Below, piece by piece: positions 52,118 through 60,130 of a stretch of DNA of 64,000 nt. The DNA lies in contig JAFPUN010000003.1 in NCBI GenBank assembly GCA_017395365.1, positions 310,001 through 374,000 on the forward strand. The letters run 5' to 3'. This DNA comes from Bacteroidales bacterium. GTDB lineage: Bacteria > Bacteroidota > Bacteroidia > Bacteroidales > F082. The notes beneath the pieces were generated by a model that saw only the letters and a program-made list of their open reading frames with translations, did not search any database and was not told the DNA's origin. The first letter of the stretch is position 1. Each line of letters begins with the position of its first letter. Made by a program: the position numbers and the translations under genes.

Positions 52118-52145
52118 ATTTAGACGTTGCACGCAACGTCTCTAC
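52118..52145. repeat. Degenerate GTAGAGACG-family palindrome
   Basis: The right half GCAACGTCTCTAC is intact, the left half reads TTTAGACGTTGC after one base, and two bases (AC) separate them. The full length would again be 28 bp. It lies directly between the comF terminator and the end of buk. Confidence 0.75.
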
Positions 52146-52149
52146 AGGA

Positions 52150-53223
52150 TCATTGATAGACCTTCACATCGGTCTCGCCGTTGAGGACCATCAGGCCGTT
52201 CAATGCCAAGGCCTTCATTTCGTCCTCGCCAGGATAGACATACACGGGGGCGATCTTCTCCACATGGCTCTTCACCAAAGCGCAGAAGCCCTTGTCGTAG
52301 GCCATACCTCCCGTAAGGAAGATGGCGTCGACATCCATGCTGAAAGCCGAGGCTGCGAGACCACCGACTTCCTTGGCCACTTGATAGGCCATGGCTTTGT
52401 ATACCTTTTCCCATTCCTTGTTGCCAGCCTTCACGGCGTTCTCCACTTCGAGGGCGTCGTTGGTGCCGAGGTAAGCAACAAAACCGCCTTTACCTTTCAG
52501 CATCTGACCGATTTCCTTCTTGGTGTATTTGCCGCTGAAGCAAGCGTCGACAAGGAAGCCGGCAGGCAACGAGCCAGCGCGTTCAGGTGTGAAGGGACCG
52601 TCGCCATTCAAGGCATTATTGGTGTCGACCACGCGGCCTTTCTTGTGGGCACTGACCGAGATGCCGCCACCAAGGTGGATGGCGATGATGTTCATGTCCT
52701 CATATTTGCGACCGAGGTCTTTGGCCAGCTGACGGGCGATGATCTTCTGATTCAAGGCATGGAAGATGGAGATGCGCGGGAAGAGCGGGTGACCAGAATA
52801 GCGCGCCACCTCGTCCATCTCGTCGACCACGACGGGGTCGGCGATGTAGGCCTTCACTCCGATCTCCTTGGCAATGTCGTTGGCAATCAAGCCGCCAAGG
52901 TTGGAAGCGTGTTCGCCGTTGTAGCCCTCCATGAGGTCCTTAATCATGAGCTCGTTCACTTCGTAGACACCCGAGACGAGCGGACGGAGCAAGCCGCCAC
53001 GACCCACGACGCAAGCCATTTCGCTCAAGTCGATGCCAGCCTCTTTCAGTTCGCGCTTGATGGCTTCGGTGCGGAAGGGCTTCTGGTCGGCGATGTGCTC
53101 GAATTTAGCCACTTCCTCGGCACTGTGCTTGAGGTTCTTCTTGAAGACTTGTTCCTCACCTTCGAACACAGCGATTTTCGTCGAGGTGGAACCAGGGTTG
53201 ATGGTTAATATTTTGTATGCCAT
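52150..53223 (-). CDS. buk: Butyrate kinase
   Basis: 357 residues. It transfers phosphate between butyryl phosphate and ADP, giving butyrate and ATP. ASKHA-fold motifs: ILTINPGSTSTKIAVFE (residues 4-20), HALNQKIIAR, IIAIHLGGGISVSAHKKGRVVDTNN (near 180) and FLTGGMAYDKGF (near 305). It follows ptb by 21 nt. Related short- and branched-chain acids may be the real substrates. Confidence 0.96.
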   Translation of the reverse strand: MAYKILTINPGSTSTKIAVFEGEEQVFKKNLKHSAEEVAKFEHIADQKPFRTEAIKRELKEAGIDLSEMACVVGRGGLLRPLVSGVYEVNELMIKDLMEGYNGEHASNLGGLIANDIAKEIGVKAYIADPVVVDEMDEVARYSGHPLFPRISIFHALNQKIIARQLAKDLGRKYEDMNIIAIHLGGGISVSAHKKGRVVDTNNALNGDGPFTPERAGSLPAGFLVDACFSGKYTKKEIGQMLKGKGGFVAYLGTNDALEVENAVKAGNKEWEKVYKAMAYQVAKEVGGLAASAFSMDVDAIFLTGGMAYDKGFCALVKSHVEKIAPVYVYPGEDEMKALALNGLMVLNGETDVKVYQ

Positions 53224-53244
53224 AATATTTTGTTTTTGAATTGT

Positions 53245-54147
53245 TTATGCCATCATAGCGGCCAAAGCGATGGAATACAATTTCGTCTTCGAAGTGTCGC
53301 CGCGCGAAGAGAGCACGCAAGGCACCTTGGCACCCATGAGCATGGCACCCACTTCGCTCTTGTCGAACTTGGTGCAGCACTTGTAGAACACATTGGAGGC
53401 TTCTAGGTTGGGGAACACCAGGCAGTCGGCATCGCCAGCCACAGGGCTCTTCATGCCCTTGATGGCAGCGGTCTCGGCATCGGTGGCAAGGTCGAGGCTG
53501 ATGGGGCCTTCAACGATGCAACCCTTAATCTGGCCACGCTCGTTCATCTTCGAGATGATGGCGGCATCGACGCAAGCGGGGATGCCTGCGCTCATCTGTT
53601 CGGTGGCGGTCACCATGGCGACCTTCGGGCAGCTGACACCCAGCTTGGTGGCTACGGAGGTCACATATTTGAGCAGCTGTTGCTTCTGTTTGAGGTCGGG
53701 CAGCGGGATGATGGCGCAGTCGGAGGCGACCATCAGCTTGTGGTAGTTGGGGTTCTCGATGACGGCGACATGGGCCAAGGTCACATTGGGCGGGCAGAGA
53801 CCGCGCTCCTTGTTGAGGATGGCGCGCATGTACTTGTCGGTGGGCAGCAAGCCTTTCATCAGGATGTCGGCTTCGCCGGCGTTGATGAGGTCGCAAGCCA
53901 TGGCAGCGGCTTTCACGTCAACGGGCTCGTTGATGACCTTGAAGTTGGCCATGTCGATACCTTCGGCCTTGCACACTTCGGCAATCACTTTCTCGTCACC
54001 GATAAGGGTGGCTTCGATAAGACCTTCTTTCACGGCAGCATTCACTGCACAGATGGTGTGGTCGTCGTTAGCATAGGCAGCCACAAGGCGTTTCTTGGGT
54101 TTGCTGCGCAAAACCTCGAACATTTGCTCTAATTTTCTGATTTCCAT
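53245..54147 (-). CDS. ptb: Phosphate butyryltransferase
   Basis: 300 residues. It converts butyryl-CoA and phosphate to butyryl phosphate, the substrate of the next enzyme. Family motifs: ADILMKGLLPTDKYMRAIL (near 92), VTLAHVAVIENPNYHKLMVASDCAI, AGDADCLVFPNLEASNVFYK (near 240) and GAMLMGAKVPCVLSSRGDTS. ptb and buk form an operon that ends butyrate or branched-chain fermentation with substrate-level ATP. Confidence 0.96.
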   Translation of the reverse strand: MEIRKLEQMFEVLRSKPKKRLVAAYANDDHTICAVNAAVKEGLIEATLIGDEKVIAEVCKAEGIDMANFKVINEPVDVKAAAMACDLINAGEADILMKGLLPTDKYMRAILNKERGLCPPNVTLAHVAVIENPNYHKLMVASDCAIIPLPDLKQKQQLLKYVTSVATKLGVSCPKVAMVTATEQMSAGIPACVDAAIISKMNERGQIKGCIVEGPISLDLATDAETAAIKGMKSPVAGDADCLVFPNLEASNVFYKCCTKFDKSEVGAMLMGAKVPCVLSSRGDTSKTKLYSIALAAMMA

Positions 54148-54232
54148 GATTCTGTATTTAAGATTTAAATTTTAAATTCAAGATTTCGAATTAACACAAG
54201 ACTGCAAGGTTCGGGACTTTTGACACGCTTAG

Positions 54233-54260
54233 CGTCATTGCGAGGCACGAAGCAATCCAG
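54233..54260. repeat. CATTGCGAGGCACGAAGCAATCC element
   Basis: GCGTCATTGCGAGGCACGAA and following GCAATCCAG form an inverted repeat (ATTGC/GCAAT around GAGGCACGAA). This string is a widespread dispersed repeat of bacterial genomes. It lies in the 400-nt gap upstream of ptb. Confidence 0.65.
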
Positions 54261-54319
54261 ATGAACTGCAAAAGTACAAAATAAAAGTATTCAAAGCAAA
54301 GGAAACCGAAACAATAAAT

Positions 54320-54363
54320 AATTTCGCCTTTTGAAAAGGGTTTACCTTCCAAAAGGCGAAATT
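54320..54363 (-). terminator. Long hairpin in the ptb / LRR-operon gap
   Basis: AATTTCGCCTTTTG (54320-54333) pairs perfectly with CAAAAGGCGAAATT (54350-54363), 16-nt loop. It is about 190 nt downstream of the LRR operon and could end its transcript. Confidence 0.6.
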
Positions 54364-54462
54364 TCATTATATCGTATGAAGCGATTTGTTCTTCTACCAA
54401 ACGCCAAACACAATTGTCACGCTTGGTGAATTGTTCTTAAGCGTCTTTCAATTCTAGTTAAA

Positions 54463-54532
54463 GAAAGCTCCTACGGAGCATAACTTGTTGGATTATTGTG
54501 TTTTGTTATTAAACGAAAGCTCCTACGGAGCA
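54463..54532. repeat. Two direct copies of GAAAGCTCCTACGGAGCA
   Basis: The 18-nt units at 54463-54480 and 54515-54532 are identical and each holds the small hairpin GCTCC-TA-CGGAGC. Start-to-start spacing is 52 nt. The spacer is AT-rich. Only two copies exist. Confidence 0.8.
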
Positions 54533-54549
54533 ATTATTAGAAGTTCCCT

Positions 54550-57102
54550 TTAATAATAGATGATATTCAAATCCAACCGCTTCTGCTGCAACGACTCGAC
54601 GGCGCGCTTCTTCACTCTTGTGTTATACACTTTCAACTGCTTCAGCGAAGGCATGTTCTCCACGGGTGAGATGCTACGCACATTGGTGTTGTTGACGAAG
54701 AGGTTCTCCAGCTTCAGCAAGCCCGACAAGGGCTTCAGCGATTTCACAGGAGTGCCACTGGCATTGAGCGTGACGAGGTTGTTCATCTTGGAGAGCGGGG
54801 CCAAGTCGCTGACTTGTGTGTTCTCTATGTTGAGCAGTTCGAGCAGCACGCTTTCCTCGATGGGTTTCAAGCTGCTGATGGGGTTGTTTTGTGCATTGAG
54901 TTCCACCAAAAATTCCTTATAAGCCAATGGGGCCAAGTCGCTCACACCTTGGTTGTTGATGGTAAGGCGCTCAAGCCATCGGAGACTGGTCAGCGGCTCC
55001 AAGGAAACGATGGGGAACTCGGGACTGATCTCGAGTTCTCTTAAGTCCAAAACCTGCTGGAGTTGAAGGGGTTCCGGAGTTTCCTTCTGTGTGCCAATGG
55101 CGTTGCGGAAGACGGCTTGCCAGATGGCGTCGAGACCATTCCACCAATTGTTCAGCGATTCAGATTGATACACCACGGTGACTTGACGCTGGTGTTCCTT
55201 CAACGCCACGACTTGGCTCTTGCCGATGATGGTGCTGTCGGCCAAGATCACCTCGATCTTGTCGTCGTTGACCAATGCCGTAAGGTCGTTGACAGGGGTG
55301 TTCATGATGTTGAGAAGCCTCAAGTTCGGCATGTCCTGCAAGGGCTTGAGGTCGCTGATATAGGTATGCTGGATGTTGAGCGACTCCAAATTGGCCAAAC
55401 CTTGTATGGGCTGCAGGAAACCGATTTCAGTGTTGGCAATGTTCAGTGTGCGCAGGTTGGTCAATCGGCTGACCGGCATCAGGTTTTGAACATAGGTGTT
55501 CCCCGACAAGTCAAGTTCCTGCATGTTGATGATTTGGTGCAGTTGCTCGGTAGTGGGCTCTTTATCCACCTTTATCTGTTTGGAGAACAGGGCTTTCCAA
55601 TACACCGGAAGACCGTTCCACCAGTTTTTCAAAGCCTCGGTGTCGTAGATGACGAGGGTAAAAGGATTCTCCTTGGTGAAGGCGCTGGCTTCGGCATCGT
55701 GGATACCGGAGTGGTCGCAGTAGATCTTGCTCAAACGGCGGTTGCCTTTCAAAGGCGACAGGTCGCTGATGGAGGTGTTGCTGCAATACAACTCCCGCAG
55801 GTTCTCCATCTCGCTCAAGGCTTGCAAGTGGCTGATAGCCGAGCCCGAGATGTTGAGACTTTGCAGGTTTTTCAGGTTGCTGATAGGGCCAAGGTCGCGC
55901 ACCGAGGTCTTGCTGATGTCAAGGTTACGCAGTTGCGCCAAGTCTTGCAATACTCCGATGTTGGCGATGCGCGTACCGCTAATGTTGAGCGAGGTAAGTT
56001 CGGGACAACTCTTCAGTTGCGTGAGTCGGTTGACTTGGGTGTTGGCCAAGTTGAGCTTGGTGAGGTTGCGCAACGAAGCAAGTACAGAGAGGTCATCGAC
56101 GGTAGTATTGGCCACTTCAAGTTCCTCAAGGGTAATGTTGTATTTCATGGCCGAGAGGTCTTCAGCCAAAGTGGAGTTGGCGCGTAACACCTTCAACTTG
56201 TTAAGGTTACGAACGGGCGACAGGTCTTCAACCGAAGTCTCGGAGACATCAAGCCAGGTGAGATCCGACAACTCGTTGAGAGGCTCCAAAGAGATGATTT
56301 CGCGGATGCCGGAGAGGTCGAGACGCTGTTTTTGGCTGACAAGTTTCAGCTTGGCATCGAGCTCAGGCATATCGTTCTTGAAGATCTTGTCCTTGAGCGT
56401 GGTCTCGCCAGTGACGGGGTCGATGACGGGATAGGAGCCCATGAAATCGTTGGCGGTAATCATGCCCACATTGGCCAAGGGGATGCTGTCGTAAAGCATG
56501 ACATCGGTGCCAAGGCGGGTTTTCCAGTTCTGCGAGAGGCTGTTCCACCAGTTGCGGAGCGCTTCCTTCTCGTTGATTTTGCTGGTATAGATACTTGCTA
56601 TCTTAAGGCTGTTGTTCTGTCTATCGAGGTTGATTTCGACGAAGCGGTTTTTCACATTGTCGACAGCCTCATCGGTAATGGTCTTGGCGGTCAGGTGACG
56701 GGTCAGCGTGGCCTTGAAAAAGACGCTGCCGTCGTCGCGGGTGCTATTGCTGATGCTTTGCACATCAAACTTGAAGGTAGCCCACTTGAAGAAGAAGTCG
56801 ATGTCTTTCAGATAGGCTTGCACATCCTTATTGATGGGGGTCTTGCGGTTCACATCGAGGTCATCCTCAATTTGCACCTTGTCGTCGGTGAAGACCTTGC
56901 TCCAACTTTCGGTGAACACAATTTCCTTCTCCAAGGCGGAGGAGGTGCTGTCGCCCAAGAAATTCATGGTCTCCTCAAGATAGGTGACCATCGACTTGAT
57001 TTCATTCTCATATTTGGTGAGTTCTTCTTTCGAGAGTTTCTGGGCTTGTGCACTCATGGCAAAACCCAGCAATACAATGAAAAGTAAAGCTACCTTTCTC
57101 AT
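54550..57102 (-). CDS. Exported protein with three leucine-rich-repeat blocks and repeated NWWNGL modules
   Basis: 850 residues with a signal peptide (MRKVALLFIVLLGFAMSAQAQ). A helical and beta N-terminal domain (about 25-185) contains AYLKDIDFFFKWATFKFDVQ. Then three blocks of internalin-like LRRs (LSDLTWLDVSETSVEDLSPV; LTNLRTLNIANTEIGFLQPI; MNNLVTLNASGTPVKSLKPL), each introduced by a tryptophan module: EALRNWWNSLSQNWKTRL, EALKNWWNGLPVYWKALF and ESLNNWWNGLDAIWQAVF. No sorting domain or membrane helix at the C-terminus, so it is likely periplasmic or released. Last gene of a four-gene operon; its start overlaps the upstream stop by 4 nt. A protein-binding scaffold is likely, partner unknown. 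Confidence 0.88.
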   Translation of the reverse strand: MRKVALLFIVLLGFAMSAQAQKLSKEELTKYENEIKSMVTYLEETMNFLGDSTSSALEKEIVFTESWSKVFTDDKVQIEDDLDVNRKTPINKDVQAYLKDIDFFFKWATFKFDVQSISNSTRDDGSVFFKATLTRHLTAKTITDEAVDNVKNRFVEINLDRQNNSLKIASIYTSKINEKEALRNWWNSLSQNWKTRLGTDVMLYDSIPLANVGMITANDFMGSYPVIDPVTGETTLKDKIFKNDMPELDAKLKLVSQKQRLDLSGIREIISLEPLNELSDLTWLDVSETSVEDLSPVRNLNKLKVLRANSTLAEDLSAMKYNITLEELEVANTTVDDLSVLASLRNLTKLNLANTQVNRLTQLKSCPELTSLNISGTRIANIGVLQDLAQLRNLDISKTSVRDLGPISNLKNLQSLNISGSAISHLQALSEMENLRELYCSNTSISDLSPLKGNRRLSKIYCDHSGIHDAEASAFTKENPFTLVIYDTEALKNWWNGLPVYWKALFSKQIKVDKEPTTEQLHQIINMQELDLSGNTYVQNLMPVSRLTNLRTLNIANTEIGFLQPIQGLANLESLNIQHTYISDLKPLQDMPNLRLLNIMNTPVNDLTALVNDDKIEVILADSTIIGKSQVVALKEHQRQVTVVYQSESLNNWWNGLDAIWQAVFRNAIGTQKETPEPLQLQQVLDLRELEISPEFPIVSLEPLTSLRWLERLTINNQGVSDLAPLAYKEFLVELNAQNNPISSLKPIEESVLLELLNIENTQVSDLAPLSKMNNLVTLNASGTPVKSLKPLSGLLKLENLFVNNTNVRSISPVENMPSLKQLKVYNTRVKKRAVESLQQKRLDLNIIYY

Positions 57103-57935
57103 GGTTGATAGAATTTGATGAGGTTGATTTTTTCCTTTTCAGGCATGTAGATGACATTCGACATGAGCCAACCCGAGTTGAGTCCCGAGCGGTTGAACCA
57201 CGACACTTCGAAGTACCAATCCTTGATTTGCAGTACATGGAACTTCACCGAATCGACATGCTGGAACACCAGTTTCCCTTTCTTAATCTCGTAGAAGAAC
57301 AAGGTCAGATAGTCGGGTTGGTATTCCTTCGAGGCGTAATATTCGATGACATCGGGGTCTTGGAAGGCCTTGTAGATGTTCATGAAGTCGAGTTCGTGGC
57401 TCATGGGATGCAGGAAATGCTTCTCGCGTTCGGCCATCTCGCCATTGGGGAAGAGTTTGTTGAACTCCGAAAAATACACATTAGTGAGCACCCATTTCGA
57501 GCCCAAGCCTTCCTTTTCAACAGCCAAGAAGAGTATCACATTGACATCACGACCATTGTAACGGAAAGTACATGAGACCTCGGAGTACCAACGGCCGCCA
57601 AGGAAGGTCATAAAGGTGGAGTCGCCCTTGGTGACATCTTCAATGAAATAGCGTTGCAACTCGGTCTGTTTGCCATACTTTTCCTGGTCGAAGAGGATGG
57701 GCAACGACTTGCGGCGCATCTCGTTGTTGTGATATTTGGGGTCTTTGGGGTTGAGTTGGTTGCCAAACTGGTCCTCCTCGTAGTTGAAACGGCGCATAAA
57801 CTGGCCCATCTGCTTCGTCATGGCATAGAGCTCGGTCTCGTCCATCTTAAAATCTCCTATCGTCTGGGCTATGCCGTTGCAGACCCATAGGAGAATCGTG
57901 ACCAGAAGCGCGATATGTCGAAGATATGCTTTCAT
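57099..57935 (-). CDS. Exported protein of unknown function in the LRR operon
   Basis: 278 residues, signal peptide MKAYLRHIALLVTILLWVCNGIAQ. The mature part is a mixed alpha/beta domain (MRRKSLPILFDQEKYGKQTELQRYFIED, GGRWYSEVSCTFRYNGRDVNVILFLAVE, WYFEVSWFNRSGLNSGWLMSNVIYMPE). No known family recognised. It is translationally coupled to the LRR gene (ATGA-type overlap 57099-57102). A TGACC hairpin element separates it from the gene upstream. Confidence 0.8.
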   Translation of the reverse strand: MKAYLRHIALLVTILLWVCNGIAQTIGDFKMDETELYAMTKQMGQFMRRFNYEEDQFGNQLNPKDPKYHNNEMRRKSLPILFDQEKYGKQTELQRYFIEDVTKGDSTFMTFLGGRWYSEVSCTFRYNGRDVNVILFLAVEKEGLGSKWVLTNVYFSEFNKLFPNGEMAEREKHFLHPMSHELDFMNIYKAFQDPDVIEYYASKEYQPDYLTLFFYEIKKGKLVFQHVDSVKFHVLQIKDWYFEVSWFNRSGLNSGWLMSNVIYMPEKEKINLIKFYQP

Positions 57936-57944
57936 TGTCGTTTA

Positions 57945-58019
57945 CCTTGACCATGAACCCTGACCCTGACCTCCGTTGATGGCGGATAGTCAGGGTCAGG
58001 GTCATCGGTCAGGGTCAAT
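57945..58019. repeat. TGACCC/GGGTCA hexamer inverted repeat inside the operon
   Basis: The left part CTTGACCATGAACCCTGACC and right part GGGTCAGGGTCATCGGTCAG pair along about 25 bases with a short loop. Same family as 26603-26681 and 60003-60075. It occupies the whole gap between two genes of one operon and may set their relative expression. Confidence 0.85.
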
Positions 58020-58022
58020 ATT

Positions 58023-58598
58023 TTATCGATTCGTCGTTTCCTTCACGCGCATGTCGCCGAGCAACACATCCCAGAAGCCGATGGTGCGGCCACCGATTTG
58101 GGTCTCTTTGCGCTTCACATAGACGGTGATATCTTTCTTGGTGGTGTCTTTGTAGGCCAGGTTGCCTTCCTTATCGTAGCCGCGGAAGGTCTGGAAGATG
58201 GTGATGACGCCCACATAGGTGCCGTCGGGTTGGCGTTGCAGGTCGCTGACATATTCGATGTTGTACCATTCAATCTCGACGCGGTCGTAGTTCAAGCGCA
58301 TCAGGTGCTCGAAATACTTGCGGACGCGGTAATAGGTGATTTGGTTGGAACCCAGCGACGAAACACCGATTTCAGCATCACTCATGAAGAGCTCTTCGGC
58401 ACGGTCGATGACACGGTTGGCCTCACTGAAAGGCGTTTCCTTCGATCCTACGATTTTGATGTATTTACTCAGGTCTCTCACCTTCTCCAAGGCGAGGCTG
58501 TCGATGGCTTGCTTGCGTTCGTAGCTCAATTCGTCTTGTGCCATGGCGCTTCCCACAACGCACAAGGCAATCACTAAAGTGGCAATGATCTTTTTCAT
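58023..58598 (-). CDS. Exported protein with ANRVI module, unknown function
   Basis: 191 residues, signal peptide MKKIIATLVIALCVVGSAMAQ. It contains SEANRVIDRAEELFMSDAEI, then RVRKYFEHLMRLNYDRVEIEWYNIEYV and a beta-rich end (TYVGVITIFQTFRGYD ... DITVYVKRKETQIGG). The neighbouring gene product has SQANRVINETLGMF and IEKYLNYVKDQKKATEKVHEIKY in the same order, and the LRR protein has DVQAYLKDIDFFFKWATFKFDV, so a shared module is likely. Its start overlaps the upstream stop by 4 nt. Confidence 0.8.
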   Translation of the reverse strand: MKKIIATLVIALCVVGSAMAQDELSYERKQAIDSLALEKVRDLSKYIKIVGSKETPFSEANRVIDRAEELFMSDAEIGVSSLGSNQITYYRVRKYFEHLMRLNYDRVEIEWYNIEYVSDLQRQPDGTYVGVITIFQTFRGYDKEGNLAYKDTTKKDITVYVKRKETQIGGRTIGFWDVLLGDMRVKETTNR

Positions 58599-59230
58599 TT
58601 CTTTATCAGTTCAAGTTCGTTAATCTTTCCTTGGTCATTGTATTTGATTTCGTGCACCTTCTCGGTGGCTTTCTTCTGGTCCTTCACATAGTTGAGATAC
58701 TTCTCGATGGTGGTCGGACGGTCATAGTCGTTGAAGCCCTGGTTTTGCTTGATGATGATGAGCACGGGGGTGTTGGGCGACTCAAACATGCCCAAAGTCT
58801 CGTTGATGACACGGTTGGCTTGGCTGGGGCTACCGGCATTGGCAATGCTGTTGAAATTACGCCCCAACACGGCATCTGCGGCGTTGGCTTTTTCGCGTTC
58901 CTCGCGTTCGCGGCGCTCCTCTTCTTCCTTCTGGGCACGCTCGCGGGCGAGTTTCTTCTCCACTTGGAAGAGCAGGTCGTCGACCTCGGCGTTCTGCAGG
59001 TTCCAGTCCTTGATGGTCTGCACACGGGCTTCCTTCTCTTCGAGGCTCCAGAGGGTCTCGTCGTCGAGGATGGCGTTCAGGTCTTTGACGGCCTGTTCCA
59101 CTCTTGATTTGTACTCGGCCTCGGCAGCTTCGCGGGCCAATCTCTTCTTGCTCTTACAGCTGGTGGTGCCTCCTATCGTGATGAAAGCGGCCAAGAGGAC
59201 CATCATGATGGTTGTGAGTTTACTTTTCAT
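58595..59230 (-). CDS. Lipoprotein with coiled coil and ANRVI module, first gene of the LRR operon
   Basis: 211 residues. Lipoprotein signal (MVLLAAFITIGGTTSC, lipid Cys about 25), a long charged helix (KKLARERAQKEEEERREREE, about 85-110) that should form a coiled coil, then SQANRVINETLGMFESPNTPVLIII and IEKYLNYVKDQKK. It could anchor the complex of the operon to a membrane while the helix acts as spacer (inference). No family recognised. Confidence 0.8.
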   Translation of the reverse strand: MKSKLTTIMMVLLAAFITIGGTTSCKSKKRLAREAAEAEYKSRVEQAVKDLNAILDDETLWSLEEKEARVQTIKDWNLQNAEVDDLLFQVEKKLARERAQKEEEERREREEREKANAADAVLGRNFNSIANAGSPSQANRVINETLGMFESPNTPVLIIIKQNQGFNDYDRPTTIEKYLNYVKDQKKATEKVHEIKYNDQGKINELELIKK

Positions 59231-59333
59231 TTTTTTATCGGTTTTTTTCTAATAACTCCAATAGCGCAAATAAATTGCAAAAGTAGTGCTTTTTTTCGTT
59301 GCAAAGCCTGATTATAGGCAAATTTAATGCCAA

Positions 59334-59903
59334 TCAACCCAGTGGTATTTTCTTTATGACTTTATAGATGGGTCCGGTGGGCTGCAGGATGCTCTGGTAA
59401 TACACCAGTTCCTTGACATCGGAATGGAGATAGGTCTTGGGCTCGATGCCATCGTAGACCTTCAAAAAGAATTGCTTGTCGACCAACGACTTGATGCGGC
59501 AAACGGTGAGGTGAGGCACGAAGTTCTGGCGGTCGCGCAGATACCCCAAGTCGTCGAAGGCATCCAAGAGGTCGGCTTCAAGGTCGAAGAGCGCCTGCGG
59601 TTGGTTGTTCATGCCGAGCCAAAGCACGGTAGGCACACGGTTTTTGCCAAAGAAGCCCGTCTTGTCGAAGTCCATCGTGAACGGCTGATGGCGTTTGGCC
59701 ACCTTTTGGCACGACTCGATAATGGCGGGGATGTCGTCGACGGGCGTGCTGCCTAGGAATTTCAGTGTCAGGTGGATGTTTTCGGGACGACAGTAATTAA
59801 TGAATTTCTCGTGGGTCAGTTTGTTTTTCAACCGATTCACCATCGAGGTATACTCCTCGCTGCTGGGAATCTGGATGGCCAAAAAAGTTCGTTTGGTGTA
59901 CAT
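59334..59903 (-). CDS. thpR: RNA 2',3'-cyclic phosphodiesterase (2H phosphoesterase)
   Basis: 189 residues. The two HxTx catalytic motifs are HLTLKFLG (near residue 44) and HLTVCRI (near 130), as in LigT/ThpR, which opens 2',3'-cyclic phosphate RNA ends. N-terminal MYTKRTFLAIQIP matches the family. The start at 59903 is chosen over an in-frame ATG at 60014 because a TATTTTTG box (plus 59923-59930) would lie inside the longer version. Confidence 0.9.
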   Translation of the reverse strand: MYTKRTFLAIQIPSSEEYTSMVNRLKNKLTHEKFINYCRPENIHLTLKFLGSTPVDDIPAIIESCQKVAKRHQPFTMDFDKTGFFGKNRVPTVLWLGMNNQPQALFDLEADLLDAFDDLGYLRDRQNFVPHLTVCRIKSLVDKQFFLKVYDGIEPKTYLHSDVKELVYYQSILQPTGPIYKVIKKIPLG

Positions 59904-59922
59904 ATTGTCTTGATTTTGGCTG

Positions 59923-59930
59923 CAAAAATA
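59923..59930 (-). promoter_or_regulatory. -7 box for thpR
   Basis: Minus-strand TATTTTTG, 19 nt before the thpR start codon. No clear TTG at the expected distance. Confidence 0.4.
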
Positions 59931-60002
59931 GGCTTTTTCCTCCCAATCCAACATTTTTCTGTATTTTAGCACTTTCAAAACATGAGGACGCGTGTCTTTT
60001 TC

Positions 60003-60075
60003 GACCATGACCATTGACCATGACCATGACCCAGTTCACCCAGGCTGGAAGGGTCAGGGGCAGCGGTCAGGGTCA
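60003..60075. repeat. TGACCA hexamer inverted repeat
   Basis: GACCATGACCATTGACCATG then further TGACC units, loop AGTTCACCCAGGCTGGA, and GGGTCAGGGGCAGCGGTCAG in return. Third member of the TGACC family; it lies between the divergent thpR and glucokinase genes. Confidence 0.8.
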
Positions 60076-60130
60076 AGGGCTCGTGTCAATAGTTATTGAA
60101 GTTTAATTTTGAATTGAAACACATAAAATT

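Noticed and set aside
54463..54532. Two identical 18-nt repeats with a spacer resembling a minimal CRISPR unit
   Set aside because: Only two copies, a repeat too short for CRISPR, an AT-rich non-unique spacer and no cas genes nearby. It fits a dispersed hairpin repeat.
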